Shown piece by piece: positions 24,301 through 37,100 of a stretch of 64,000 nucleotides of DNA. Origin of the DNA: Lepturacanthus savala (taxonomy: Eukaryota; Chordata; Actinopteri; Scombriformes; Trichiuridae); contig CM060463.1 of NCBI GenBank assembly GCA_030544235.1, positions 11,755,690-11,819,689 of the forward strand. Reading direction: 5' to 3'. Numbering within the stretch: the first letter of the stretch is position 1; each line of letters begins with the position of its first letter. A program made the translations under genes and the position numbers. The notes below the pieces were generated by a model. The model did no database searches, was not told where the DNA came from, and worked only from the letters and a program-made list of their open reading frames with translations.

Positions 24301-27300
24301 ACCGTCAGACACTGGATGGATTTGCTGTGACCCTGTAGGATGAACAAGCACATGTTTTGTAGAATATCAACACACATTTCAGACATTTCACTCGAGAGAT
24401 TTTGGCAGCACATTAGTTCCGCTAAATGACTTTTTAGATGCGTTTGCAAGAACTTGATGTGTAGTGACTGAAATTTCATGTCCTACTGCCTTTTGCCTGG
24501 CGGTGACAAATGATATATGTCAGTACATCATATCCAGTCTCGTGGCTGGGTCAGTTTGCTGCAAGCTGACATTTTGAGAGGAGCTTCGAAGAAGAATACT
24601 AATGTAATTTTACACCATCCGCCCCCTCACCACCAAATGTGTTTGCCAGAAGCTTCTAGTCTCTTCTCTGGTGAAAGCTTGCTTTATCTACCAAAGCCAT
24701 AAACCATAGTTGTTTTAACAAACACACTTAAAGAGCTTTATACAAGATAACAAAATGTACAGGTTTTTTTTCCCCTTCTTATGGGTGTATATTGTAATAT
24801 AGAAAATGACATAATTCATTCAGAATTTCTGAATACTTACAAATAATGTAAATGTGTACATTTGTGCTATAGTTTGTATACAAATATAATAAACATTATA
24901 GAACATGTATCCATATTTTAAAATGTTATAACTGGCAAATGTTGCACATTTACAAATGGGGTATAAATCTGAGAGCACAAAATTAACATAGAGGAAAAAA
25001 AACCTCAAAGATAGACGCTAATGTGAATGTCTTCATGCAACCTGTTTACTACACATTTACGGATCTTTTCAGACATTTTGGAACATATTTAGAAACCTCT
25101 GTATGCACTTAAGACAAATTATGAGTGTTTACAAAATTGAAAAGCCATACACACAATCACTAGAAAATCAATCAGAGCACAGATTGTGACTCCCACACAC
25201 ACACACACAACATTGTTGTCCAATATTAATTGAATATATGCACTATCGTGGAATAAAAAGTAGACATAGTCAACGTCCTATCTTGTGCAATGAAAACAAA
25301 CTATGCAGGTGCAACATGTCACCACCAGGTGGCTCCAAACGATGGAGCATGTTTGAAAGTCCATTTGCTGTAATGTTACCAAACAAAAAATTCTAAGTGA
25401 TCCAGAAACCAGGATTACCAAAAACGTAGTCATACATTAATATTACCACTTCCAACATTTGCTGAAAATCAGGCAAAATCTTTTGAGGTATTTTTTACAA
25501 CAGAAGGACAGACACCAGCTAAAACAGGAATATAAACATAAATCAAAGCACGGACATAAAACGTGACCTCCTCGGCAAAGGTAACAAGAAGCTACCGATA
25601 ATATCCAAGAATTGCATCCTAAAACTCTTATGAGTCTGACCTTGATGGTGCGGATGGGCCGGTCAGGGTTGTTCTTGTCCAGGTAGTTAATGTATCCTGA
25701 CAGGGAGATGCTGAGGAGGTGATCGTTCTGCCACAGGCAGCCCAGCTGCTGGTCTGTCACATCAGCGCCCATGTTGAAGGTGGTGACGGCCGTACCTGCA
25801 CCAACATCCCAGAGCTTAACGGTCTTGTCCCCTGAGGCAGTGATCAGTTGGGAGCTGTCAGGGCTCCAGCTGATCTGGGAATGAAAAAAAAAAAGATATT
25901 AATATGCATATAATATAAAGTTTTACTTAAAAATCAGAAAGTCCGGTGTTATGTAGGGAAAATAAACAAAAGGATGCCTTTTTCAGCATCCGCATTAGGG
26001 AAAGAAGCAATTTTGTATTCGCTTACTGTGGCCTGACTCTATGCAGAGTGTTTTTATAGCTTCTAAAAGAAACCCAAATCTAAGCAGCGAACCAAGTTAC
26101 TGGGCCGGAAAATGACCATGAGCATTGTAGTAACGATTTATTACGTGACGACATAAACTGCTTACACTCTGCACCTGCACTCATTGCAGGTCCAATAAAT
26201 CAGATGATTTTGGAGGCCTGCAATGTGCAAGCTGTTTGTACATTTTATGATGCGCTCGCTTTCAGCTCAGCAGCTGCCTTCTGTGGTTTGAATGCATACT
26301 CGTATGCTAAATAAAAAAAATAAAAAATATATACTGAACGCAGTATCAATTTTTGACATGAAAGCTCAAGACCCTACTTACAGCATAGATTCCTCCTTTG
26401 TGGGCCTTCTCTCCACCCAGTGAGCAAACGCTCTCCCCATTCGTTCCATCATATAGAAAAATCTGAGGAAATGACATTTGTTAATAAAATTTGTACACAA
26501 AACTTTTTATGTGAATTTGTTCTATATAAAACTACCACTTCAAAAAAAGGACCAGTGTGTAAGGTTTAGAGGGATCTAATGGTAGAAATTAGATATGCGT
26601 TTTCAGTAAAGTATTATAACCTGAAAATAAGAACTGTTGTATTTGTTAGCTTTCTACATCTGTAGAACATAGCTATGTTCTCCAGAACAGAAAAAAATGC
26701 TTGTAAGGGGAAGCTGACCCCTTCAACCTCACCAATAGAAGTCACACTGGCCCATTAAGTTGAGACATCCCTAGATTTGTGATAAATGTCATGGTAGCAT
26801 ACATAAAGACTGTTTTAGTCCAGGTAACCTTAATAAAACATTTTTAAGAGCACATGCTCACGCCATTTAGTCTCAACACTCACCTGGCCATCAGCACCTG
26901 CTGTAGCAAACCGACTTCCGTCGGGAGAGAAACGGACACAGTTGACAAATTGGCTGTGGTCCTTTAGTAGGGGGAGAGAGAGAGAGAGGGGAGGAAAATT
27001 ATCTATACAGAAATTTCTTTACAATAATATAAACAGCGTAAGAGTATTTTATCTGAGAGACTCCCTCTCAGCCTTTCACTACGGTTTATAACATATTAAT
27101 CATGCTGGACACACTGAACAATTATAGAGTATTTTTCTCTGCCATAGGAAAGTTTGTTGCTGAGGTCCTGAAACAATGTGCCTGATGAGAAAATTTCATA
27201 AAGGGGGCTCTAGTCTGGAATAATCTATTTGGACAGCTGCACAAACCGACCAGTACAGCTTCTCTACTATCCATCTGAGGAGCTGTTTGACGAGTGTTCA

Positions 27301-30300
27301 TGTGCATGAAGACAATGAGATGTGGGTTCATGAGTGCACATGCTGCTCTGAACACTTCTCAAAAGCAAATATAGGCTGTAATTCAATCCAAAAATTGCTA
27401 AATGAAATATCCAACCATTTGACTTTAAGCTGTAAGAGCATTTGGAACTCGTATATATATCTACTGTATGGTATTTTTCTATGACATTATTACAAGCCCA
27501 GTCAGCATTAAAGAAAGCCATCTACACTTTTATACCTGAGAAATCAATTTCAGACTAAAAAGTCCTTTAAAAAAAAAAAGGAGGTTTAAGATTTAGACAA
27601 ATAAAGGTTTACTGCTCACAACTGTTGAGGGAAGGCCTTCTATTAGGGATCTAGCTCACACATTCTTCAAGAATTTAAGTGGGAAGTGGGTTATGTAACA
27701 TTCAAACAGGCCATACTGTCAGAAACCACCAGGGTGTGTCAGACTTAAAATGACCAACGGGCATAAAAATAAGATGGCAGGTTTAAAGTCATGGATGAAT
27801 TCTACTAGAATGTGTGTATTTGCCAATGGAACGCCAATATTATTAATAAGACTCCAAGTGGAAGATGAAATTTAGCCTTTAGATGGTTCAGTGTGTTTTA
27901 TTTCAAACAGCAAAACCTTTCCTTTTTCCCCTCCAGACAGCAAAATCTACTCACACGTAATGTGAACTTGAACTTGAAGGGAGGGCCCTCGAAGAATGAA
28001 CCACAGGTGTCGTCACTGGCGGTAGCAAGACGGTAAGGGCGTTTCTGCCGTATGTCTACACTGTTGATTAATTTGGAGTGGCCAGAAACCTCTCCGACTG
28101 AGGAGCCAGAATCCCACAGGAACACTGCCCCAAACCTAGGGAAAGATATCAGCAGACACAAGTTTGTACGCGTGCAATTTAAGAGACGAATAGAATTAAC
28201 ACCTTTTTTTCCCTGAAAAAGCATGCCTGAAAGCCTCCCAGGATTAAACTGAAAACTGAACATAGACCAGATGCTGTTTGTTATATTTATAGATAGTTGC
28301 CTTATACAGAGATTAAACAGCCTTAGCTGCTCAACAGTGAAATGCAGTAGGAATTATTCACATAGTGCACAGCACTTTCGATCAAGACCTTGCATGTCAA
28401 ACACAACTCTTTTAAGCAAATAACGGTGTGCGAGGAGGTCTTCTTTACGCTGAGCTCATGGTGGTCAGAGTTACACAAGGTTAACTTCTTTCATTTCTTG
28501 AACATCGTTTCAGTTAGTCTAGTATGAAAACCCCCAAATACTCACTTCTCTCGTCCATCCCCAACAACAGCAATCCTCTTGCTGTCCTCTGTCCATGCAA
28601 TATCCTTGACCTTGCCTGAAATAGGGGTGTACTCGTACTTGAGCAGATGCTCCTTTTGGGTGGTGTCCCAGATACGGATCTTTCCTGATACATCTAAGGA
28701 GTTTGGGGGGAAAAAAATTATATAATATATTATTTAACTTATAGTATAACCATCATTCTATTAAACAACTACAGTAAGTATGCATTAGTTGACATGTTCT
28801 TATGTGGCTTGTCTACCTCCAGATGCAATGTAGAATCCGCTGGGGGCATACTTGGCAACAGTGACCTGATGGGCATGTTCGGTGTAAATGTCAGCTATAG
28901 CTGGGTTCTGTAAAGACAGGAAGCATGAGGCATCAGCAGGTGTGACTGACGAATGCTAAACAAGGTGGTGTCTTTCTACAGCAGTACACAGAAAAAAAAT
29001 GTTTTCATGAAACCTGGGCCTTATTTTCATTGTTCTGTTCCTTAAATCCTTTTACTCATTAGGTCAGTTAAGAAGGGGTTAAGAAATGTAGCATCCAGCA
29101 ATCCAATAAGCACAAGTAAAACCTTGATGAACTGAGGACATGGATAAGGATGAAGAACAAGCCTTTAGTCACAGGGCAATTAGGGGGAAAATGAGAAACG
29201 ACAACAAAATCCGTCTTGTACTCGAGCTAACGGAATCCAGGGACCAGCTGATGAGAAGCACAGAGTTACATCCGCATGGTGGAAAACACAGAGATGGACC
29301 AAGCTGCAGCACAAAGTCCTGGGAAGAGTGCAGGACAGATTTGCAAGACTGGGTTGGGAGTGGAGTTCTGGTCCAAAGCCACAATGGAAGAGAGAAAGAC
29401 CATGATCATAGAGGAGGTCACATGAGTAGAACAGCCAGCGCTACATCACTGTAGTGTCCCAGGGCCAAAAAAAGAGCATGGACATGATAGGGCCACAGCA
29501 CATCCTGTTAGGGTGCAAGGTTGCACTGGTGCAGGGGTACTACAGGCAGCGGCACAACTAGGTGCTGAGGAGGCTGGCAGCAGACGGCAATAAGGCTGTC
29601 AGCAGGGGCTTTGAGGGCAAATCATGAGTCAAACTTCTCCGAGCAGCTGGTACGACCCGAGCGAACCTACAGAGGGGCTGCAAAGAAATGGCAGAGGATG
29701 CTTTGAAGCCAAGCTACATGCTGGGACTACAGAGGAGAGATAGTTTTGGAGGCTCAACACCCCAATAGGGGTGGGTAGGGGTCAAAACAGCAGTGGCTCC
29801 AGCTGACGACCCTGCAGCTGACCCAGTGTCTCCACTGGCAGAAATGCTGCAAAGCAGGCAGAACACAACCTGTACAAGGTTAAAACCTTTTAGCCAAATT
29901 GTCAGTTCAAAAATATCTATTACATTTTGCAGGAGTGCATGCTGGTTCCAGGGAAACTTAATACCAGGTAAAAACTTGTTTTGCTGACTGCCTGTTTTTT
30001 AACATCTCATCTTTCTGCTCTTCTCAGATGTCAGCGTTCAATACACTGACACGGAGGCTGCTTACCAATTGGCTGTGCCAGTGTGCCATGTGTTATTTAG
30101 TGAAAAGCGTTAATGGAGTGCAGATGAAGATGTTGTTACGCTTATAAAAAGGTATGTTTTAAATGTGTTAAAAAAAATGTATGCCACTTATGCATCTATC
30201 ATTGGAGGCAAATTTTGATTTCATCTCTGGACAACTCTGCATTGGCAGAGAAAGTACATTTGATGTTGGATATAGCATAACAAGAGTGTGTGTGTTTATT

Positions 30301-30991
30301 ATTCTTCAATGTTTTTCCATTTTGTTGGGGCACATGATATTTTGTTTAACTGCCACACACAAGCTATCAAATCAGGACAAAATGTACCAACATCACCTAT
30401 AAGCGGCAAGGCAGTGATGTGCCAGTCAGGTTTCAAAGTTCACCTTTGACCAAACCCATCACAGGTTTCAGGTGTGGCCAGAAGTGCAACAAACAATACT
30501 TTCAAAGAAGCACTCAGTAAACTTATTAGTTGGCGTTAAGTTATAACCAAATTTAGTGTAATCAAAGCAATATACTGAATAAAATGGAATCATGCCCAAT
30601 AGGAATAATGGCTGAAACAATAAAAATAAGACCCATATCGTAAAAACTATTTTTAAGTATGGTTTTTTTAAACAGCTTTAGAAAATTACTTCGATGTTCC
30701 TGATGATGACACACTTCCCATTGGTATAGAGGAAGTTTTTGCCTTTGGGATCGCCACCGATGACTTTTGCAACTCCCCTCTCCATCTGCGGGAGACTGGC
30801 AAATACATGTTCTGAAAGGAGACATGACAAGAGAGACGACAGGTAGACAGATTAATTTTGAAGCGTTGAACAGGCAACTATAATGTGTAAATACAGAAAA
30901 TGGTTGACAATGTAATAGGGCAACACAATCATTTATAACATGTTAATGCCTGAGCTAATACCTTAGACATCTTATCTATAGACAACAGTTT

Positions 30992-31057
<66 letters not shown>

Positions 31058-31788
31058 ACACACATACATATAAATAAATAAAGTTTTTTTTTCCTCTGTA
31101 CTTCCTTAAACATGACAGGAGGGCGGATTTTACTTCCTTTAATTTCCTTCCTTTAGTACAAATATACATAAATATAGTACAAATACTTTCAAAATAAGAC
31201 TATTATTACTTCCTTACAGTAATCATTGCTGTGGGCATTAAGTAACGCAGTTTTAGATCACCATAATAAACCTAGGAATTTTAAATCAGATGCATGATCT
31301 TATCTTTACTGCCTCGACTTTAAAACAGCAACCAAAACTCTTCACTTGGAGCTTGTTCCGCAGCCGCTCTCCGTTTCCTTCAGCTGTTTCCATCCAGTCC
31401 GACAGACTGTCTGGACATGTCACAACAAGGCGACGTGAGCATAACTATTTCCTCTCTCTGACGTTAGCTCGCCTGCAGCTAACAGCTAACAGCGACCTGA
31501 AGCCTTTCGCGAACAGCTTCCAGAGCCGCAGTCACACGGACCGAGGCTCATCCACGCGTCCATCTCTGAATCTGACAGCAACGACGCCAACAACGCAGGG
31601 GATTCCGCCTTTCACGTGCGCGGGATAAAATGTCAAAGATGAACGCAGCGATGGGCGAGGCTAGCTAGCTCCTTGCTAGCTGGGTGACTAGCTCCCTCTG
31701 TTCAATCATATCTCCAGAAATGAACACATTCGCGGCTTTTTTCGCTCAGCCGTCGCCGCCACGGATACTTACTCGGTTCGAGCGGCAT
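21348..31788 (-). CDS. wdr1: WD repeat protein 1 / actin-interacting protein 1 (AIP1)
   Basis: Fifteen coding exons (5' to 3'): 31773-31788, 30690-30811, 28817-28907, 28546-28693, 27955-28135, 26884-26961, 26382-26462, 25641-25874, 24245-24332, 23153-23309, 22623-22710, 22384-22494, 21975-22148, 21710-21854, 21348-21454. They total 1821 nt, giving 606 residues, the length of human WDR1. The product starts MPLEPKHVFASLPQ and ends HDASVKQWTITD. It contains the hallmark stretches SGSHDGHINYWD, GHHAKPVTLAWSPDNE and SLSGYINYLDKNNP. WDR1/AIP1 folds into two seven-bladed WD40 propellers and, with cofilin, speeds actin filament disassembly in the cytoplasm. Fourteen introns separate the coding exons; thirteen are GT-AG and one is AT-AC (23310-24244). 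The first coding exon is only 16 nt. Identity is essentially certain. Confidence 0.97.
23310..24244 (-). other. wdr1: U12-type AT-AC intron of WDR1
   Basis: On the minus strand the exon ends ..GGACACATCA and the intron opens ATATCCTTT, the consensus 5' splice site of minor-spliceosome AT-AC introns. Near its end is TTCCTTAAC (23321-23329), a perfect U12 branch-point consensus. The intron closes CTCAC about 12 nt after the branch adenosine. Joining ATCA to ATTACTGG restores GHINYWDAETGEND in the correct frame, the conserved WDR1 sequence. No GT-AG alternative near these borders gives that protein. Confidence 0.93.
25210..25520 (+). repeat. Dispersed repeat shared with PTPRA intron
   Basis: Blocks such as aacattgttgt, 'gaatatatgcact', 'gatccagaaaccaggatt', 'caacatttgctg' and 'ttttgaggtatttt' recur in the same order and strand at 62370-62610. 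The element is decayed, and I cannot name its family. Confidence 0.5.
26548..26790 (+). repeat. Probable dispersed fish repeat in WDR1 intron
   Basis: The start aggaccagtgtgtaaggttt, 'agagggatctaatggtag' and 'cctgaaaataagaactgttg' resemble a frequent non-autonomous transposon of fish genomes that I recall. Ends and target duplication are not defined here. Confidence 0.4.
29140..29970 (+). mobile_element. Decayed LINE-like retroelement C-terminal coding fragment
   Basis: From 29490 the frame reads GPQHILLGCKVALVQGYYRQ, then RHN, a stop, and VLRRLAADGNKAV. This resembles the C-terminal HILxxC..ALxxGRYxWRHNxVL motif found in fish non-LTR retroelement polyproteins, as I remember it. Upstream and downstream frames (29140-29454 and to about 29780) have a similar coding-like, GC-richer composition than the surrounding intron. 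It lies in WDR1 intron 2 on the opposite strand and carries stops, so it is a relic. Confidence 0.55.
30999..31048 (+). repeat. (TA)n microsatellite in WDR1 intron 1
   Basis: About 25 TA units, followed by a short ACACAC/ACATA stretch. Confidence 0.95.
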
Positions 31789-31930
31789 TTTCCCTGCTGG
31801 TCACTTGCTAAACGTTCCTCTTCCAAATGAATGAGACAGTGAAGCTCCCGGTGAACTCCTGAGCACACAAACACGGAAGCGAGAGGAGCTCTCTTTCTGC
31901 CTGGCTTTGCCCATATATAGTAAACTCAGA
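31789..31930 (-). promoter_or_regulatory. wdr1: WDR1 5' UTR and core promoter region
   Basis: The start codon context on the minus strand is GGAAAATGCC, a good initiation context (A at -3). About 125 nt upstream is CTATATATGG (31911-31920). It can be read as a TATA box or as a one-mismatch CArG box (CC(A/T)6GG), the SRF site. Many actin-cytoskeleton genes, reportedly including WDR1, respond to SRF. The surrounding DNA (about 31.3-32.1 kb) is richer in CpG than the flanks. The exact transcription start cannot be read. Confidence 0.5.
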
Positions 31931-32123
31931 TACTACGCTGCGGCTGTCAGCCACTAGCCATGCACTGCTGCTCTTGGGAGCGCTTCCCCCTGAACGCCGC
32001 CTCTCAGGCTCCGGGCCGCTCGCCCACCCCTCCTCTCTGCACCAATCGGGTGCTGCTGTTTGTGGAGGAAGCCCATGAATAGAGGTCGTGGCCCCACCCC
32101 GATTTGTGACTTCAGCACTCCAT

Positions 32124-32174
32124 CCATTACTCTGTGATTTATTCATGTAGCATGACTAAATCACAGAGTGATGG
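32124..32174. repeat. 18-bp inverted repeat upstream of WDR1
   Basis: ccattactctgtgattta (32124-32141) pairs with taaatcacagagtgatgg (32157-32174) with one mismatch across a 15-nt loop. Its function is unknown. It may be a small MITE relic or a hairpin. Confidence 0.85.
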
Positions 32175-34060
32175 GGCCACTTGATAGAAAATGCTCAACA
32201 CACCTAACCATAGGTGGAAATCCCAGGGGGGACACCCCCAGCCAAAAAAGTCATCTTTGTAAAGACAAATAAATAAGTTTGAATATTAAAGAAATGTGGA
32301 TTTAAAAAAAAAATGCAATTCAATGCAAATTCAATTGTTGCTAAATGTAAAACAACACGTATCAATTGTTGAAAAATTATGACCCTCCCCCCATTCCACA
32401 AAGTGGTTTGATCCAGATGCTGGGGGCCAGTGGGCGGGGCCAGTGACTAAGCGGCTAATTTTGACAGTAAGCTAGTAGCTAGCTAATGGAAGAAACCACT
32501 CAAACTATTGTATAGAAGCCAGTAAATCATTTATCACACCACTTGTTCAACATTTGTCCAAAATCTGCCTCTAGTTTTAATAGTTTAATATTTTTTCATG
32601 TCCCCTCTAGAAATTATTTTATGAAAATTTAGTGTTTAGTGGATCACAGGCTGGTTTGGCTCCTGTTTTAAGTATTTTAATAATGCATGAGATTTAATAT
32701 TTTACTACTTAAATACTTTTAAATCAGTGTTTTCCAGCAATTTATCTCTCAGAAAAACAGATAATTTAGCTTTTTGATTAAATATAAAGGCCATCCATGG
32801 ACTACTGCAGGGTCAGGGAGCCTGGCTAAGGAGGTGGACAGCCTGGAAGGCAAAACTCAGGGCAAAATCCCTATGGAAAAAAACTAAATGCGCCACTTCA
32901 TCCCAAAGAAGAAAATATGCTGGCATGAATAAACAAAATTGATCGCCCAACAAGGTAAAAGATGCGGTTTAACAAGTGACTGTCTCCCTTTGCTCTTCAG
33001 TTCCATGATGGTGATTTGACATTGTCCTGTGTCCCAGCAGACAGCATCACCGGCCTGGAATAGGACTGGGAATCCCCTGACCTATATAGGATGGACCCAT
33101 TTCAAAGAATGGGTCACTGCCCACTGCAGCAGCAAATATAATGTTACAACAATGCGGCTTTCTAAAGACGATATTATAAGCAGTCACACTGACAAAGCGT
33201 CATGATTGAGTGTGAACGTGACAAAAATGTGCATCCTGGGCACATTTTTGGGGTCCCCCGAGGTCAGCCCTGACACAATTAATAACTGTAATCCCTGGCA
33301 TGTTCCAGGGGCCCTGCTCAGCTCTGGACCCACTGAATTATACAAATTTAAGTGAACATGAAAGCTTCACAAAGATAATATTTACTGCAACATTACTGGA
33401 TTGGATTGCTTATTGTTACGCATAATGCTTCCTATTTTGTCCATCCGGCTCTAAATTATTCACCTTATTTGCCATCATATACCAAATTTTAAGCCCGAAA
33501 ATCTAATATGCTTTAATAAATATAATATTTGTCATTAAAAATGGGTGATAAGAAAGAGTGAAAGATTATATTTGTTTATGTAAAAAAAATATTCAGTCAC
33601 AATCAGAGTTTCTGTTGCTCCTGCCTATTGCTTCTGTTTTTAATTTTATTTTTACCCTTAATAAAGTGTTTTTTAAATGTATACCTTTGTTCTTGTTTTT
33701 TTTATTCCATTTTTTTTTATTTTTAATCTTATTTAATTTGTATTATTTTTCTAGTTTTTCATTTTGATCTAATTCAGTTGATTGAAAGGGTAAAAATATA
33801 TATATATATATATATATATATTATTTATTATTTAATATATATATTAAATTATAGGGAAATTTCCCTTTCCCTATAATTTAATTTAAAAAGATTCGAAGAA
33901 CTGGATAACTGCACGATGCAGTGATGAATACCCCCAGATGATGGCGGTACTACAGCACTATGAATGAGAAACTACCATGAAACACCAAAGAAGAAGAAGA
34001 AAGCGCATTACCTGCTTTGTCCACTTGAGGCCACGAGTGAGGCATTAGTGACGTGTTACT
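32175..34060. other. Intergenic spacer between WDR1 and IDH3B
   Basis: No exon or recognisable mobile-element coding sequence was found. The spacer is AT-rich with (TA)n near 33799-33822. A 17-bp perfect hairpin lies at 33843-33882 (left arm ending ttaaattatagggaaa, loop tttccc). Confidence 0.6.
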
Positions 34061-34114
34061 ACAGCAACGCAGCGCCGCAGAAGAAGACGTCCAGAGAGCA
34101 CGCATAAAGTGACA

Positions 34115-37100
34115 ATGGCGGCCGCCTTGAGAGGAAGCTTGGTAACATTGGTCAAGGTGAGTTTATTTACAAGCGTAGTTTATAAAAACGTTCCTTAGAG
34201 AGATGTGGTTGTACGACAATAGTATTTTGGTAAAGTCAAACTCCGTGTTACTATTAGAAAGCGTCAGCGTGGCTCACTGACTTTGAGCCTCCTTCACTGA
34301 CACGTCGCTAGGCTAGAACCCGTCATACTGAGAAGAAGGAGTGATTCATTTATTTTTTTCTAAGCCGGTCTACAAAGGAAAACAATCCTCATTAATCTTG
34401 GTATATCGGTAGTTGACTTTACTTGTCAGACAACGGTAGCTTCAGGAAGTAGCTAGTTAGGGTCCTGTAGCATGACAACCTCCAGGTGCTGGTCTGGAAT
34501 CAGCCATTAGACACCAAGTCTGATGACTGATTCCAGGACAGCACCAGACTGTCTTTAAAACCGCAGAATACTAGGTTTGTTTCCATCTTCTTCCACACGT
34601 ACAGTATAATTAGGTGCCAGTGGAAGTGCCAGTTCCTGTGAAATTGTAGGTGTCTTTCTCTGTTGTCATTTTGCCAGATGACACGTTGGCATTTTTCTTG
34701 AATTTTATTTTTATCACTTGCTTTCCTGTAGCAGCCAGTTTGCCCCTGGTATTAAACCATGGTTCATGATCATTCAGCAGCTTCTTGATACAAATAACAG
34801 GCAACAACTCACGTCCAGCTTCTGACCTCAGTATTGTGTCAACAAGCAATTTATCTTTTATGACTTCACCACGATATATGTAATCCAACATTATTTCAAC
34901 TTACAGTACCAGTGGAAAGGTTGGACACACATCTCCATTCACTTGGATGAGAAAGTGTCCATATTTTTGACTGTAACTGTATATTGGGGAACATTTTCTA
35001 GGAACTATTTATGAATATAAATCATCAGAAACTACATTTCATTTTTCTCTAAAAATACTTATCAAACATTGAAGCAATATAATACAATGTTATCATAATA
35101 TGGTGTTGCTCTTGGATTTGTAACATTGCCTACAAAAGGCCTAATACATCCAGAGATAATAATGACTGATATAATGATATATAATATATGATATAAATAT
35201 ATGTTTACATTTGTTTAGAAACTGTGTCAACATTAGTGATGGGGGAGCAAGGTTTTGTAAATCATTGAATAAATATGATGCAATTGCATTGAAAATGGAT
35301 CATTATTTCAAAGAATTTGATACTGAGATGAAACATTAATTACATTAATGGTGAGTTTTAAGTTATGTGTTTACTTAATAAGTTTATACATGTTTAATTT
35401 AGTTAGTAGTAGAAACCTATTGACAATCAATAAGCTGACAATCAAAGAAAAAAATGTTAGTATTGTCCTCCATTATCAGTCATTCCATGTCATATAATGG
35501 ATAATAGATTCATATCTATTATGGTATAGTTGATATGAACCAATGCAATAGATCATCAGATTCATAACCGTTTATTTTTTTATATGGGTTTCTAATACTG
35601 AGTCCACCTACCTTAATAAGAATGGGTGAAGCTCGGTGCACCTAATAAACTGTTAACAAACTGTATATTAACTCTTTGCACATATTCTAATATTGCCCAA
35701 CTGACCCTATTTGTGTTTCTGTCCACTTTTCTGTCCTCAGGGCCTGAGTGGTCCTCGGTGGCAGCAGTTGGCCGCCCGACCACTGAGTCTTTCTGCTGGT
35801 CTCTGTGGGCCAGAGGCCCCGCCTGCTCGTGCAGATTCAACCTTTAAGGTCACGATGGTTCCAGGGGATGGAGTGGGACCTGAGCTGATGACCGCTGTCA
35901 AGGAAGTGTTTAAGGTATATGTTGTAGCTGGAATCCATCACTGCTTTTTGTCCTAAATATTTGGAAATTGCACAAAAGTAGAGGCATAAAGCATCTACAC
36001 TGGAGAGAATTTTGACAATGCATTAAGCCACTTTTGTTATTTACTGTGCACTATAAATGCCAGACAATTTCTTAATGATGTAATAAGCATCGTTTTGGAT
36101 ATTTTCCAACGTGCCTGTATACAAGGTAAATTGCAATTGTAGAGCAAAAGGTTTACAATATAAATTCTATTAAATTAAAACATGAACTGGTTCGTCTTGT
36201 AGTTGACTTCTTCTTTTTTATCCGTCTATAGGCAGGCGATGTCCCTGTAGAGTTTGAGGAGTTTCACCTGAGTGAAGTACAGAACATGGCCAGTGAAGAG
36301 AAACTGGAGCAAGTGTTGACCTCTATGAAGACCAACAGAGTGGCCATGAAAGGTAACTTCACCTGGTCTTTCATAGTCCAAAATTATTATAAAATTATAT
36401 AAGATGTGTTATGAAAACTGAGGGGCTCCTTACATGAATCAAAATAATCTACAGCTTTACTTTGAAAATCTTTGCTTCTAAAAAATAAAGTGCAGTATAT
36501 TAGTTAAAAAAAATGGATCTAACATGTATGTTCTTGGCATGTTTGGTTTTCCAGGAAAGATTCACACACCCATGGAGTTCAAAGGGGAGCTGGCTTCATA
36601 TGAGATGAGGCTGAGGTAAAACCAGACGACCGGTTTCCATATTTGTGCATGTCATTTCATTATGTTTAAAATGAAATATAAATTTACCCTTCTTGTTTAT
36701 TCCATAGGCGTAAACTGGACCTGTTTGCTAATGTGGTTCATGTGAACAGCCTGCCGGGCTACAGCACTCGCCACAACAACCTGGACCTGGTCATTATCCG
36801 TGAACAGACTGAGGGGGAGTACAGCTCTTTGGAGCATGAGGTAAACAAGACTCCTCCTCACACTGCATTCGAGGGATGAACAGCGGTTTAAAACCCACAT
36901 GAAAAGGACAGACTTCCCATAAACACCATTAAATGTGCACCAAAGCAAGGATGAATCGCTCCGGTGGAGGTGCTGAAACGATTTGGGTTTTTTTTAGCTA
37001 CATTTCTCTTTACTGCTTGTTCCAAACGAGGCCTGTTGAGAATCTTTCAGTACCTAGAGAGAACAGTACCTGTCCCCTACTCGCATCACCTGCAGGCTAC

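Noticed and set aside
31290..31628. 112-codon plus-strand frame in GC-richer DNA
   Set aside because: It lies in WDR1 intron 1 next to the CpG-rich promoter and has no recognisable domain or splice partner.
34610..34891. 93-codon minus-strand frame in IDH3B intron 1
   Set aside because: It looks mildly protein-like (MLDYIYRGEVIKDKLL) but has no identifiable domain and lies beside a MITE. Support is insufficient for a gene call.
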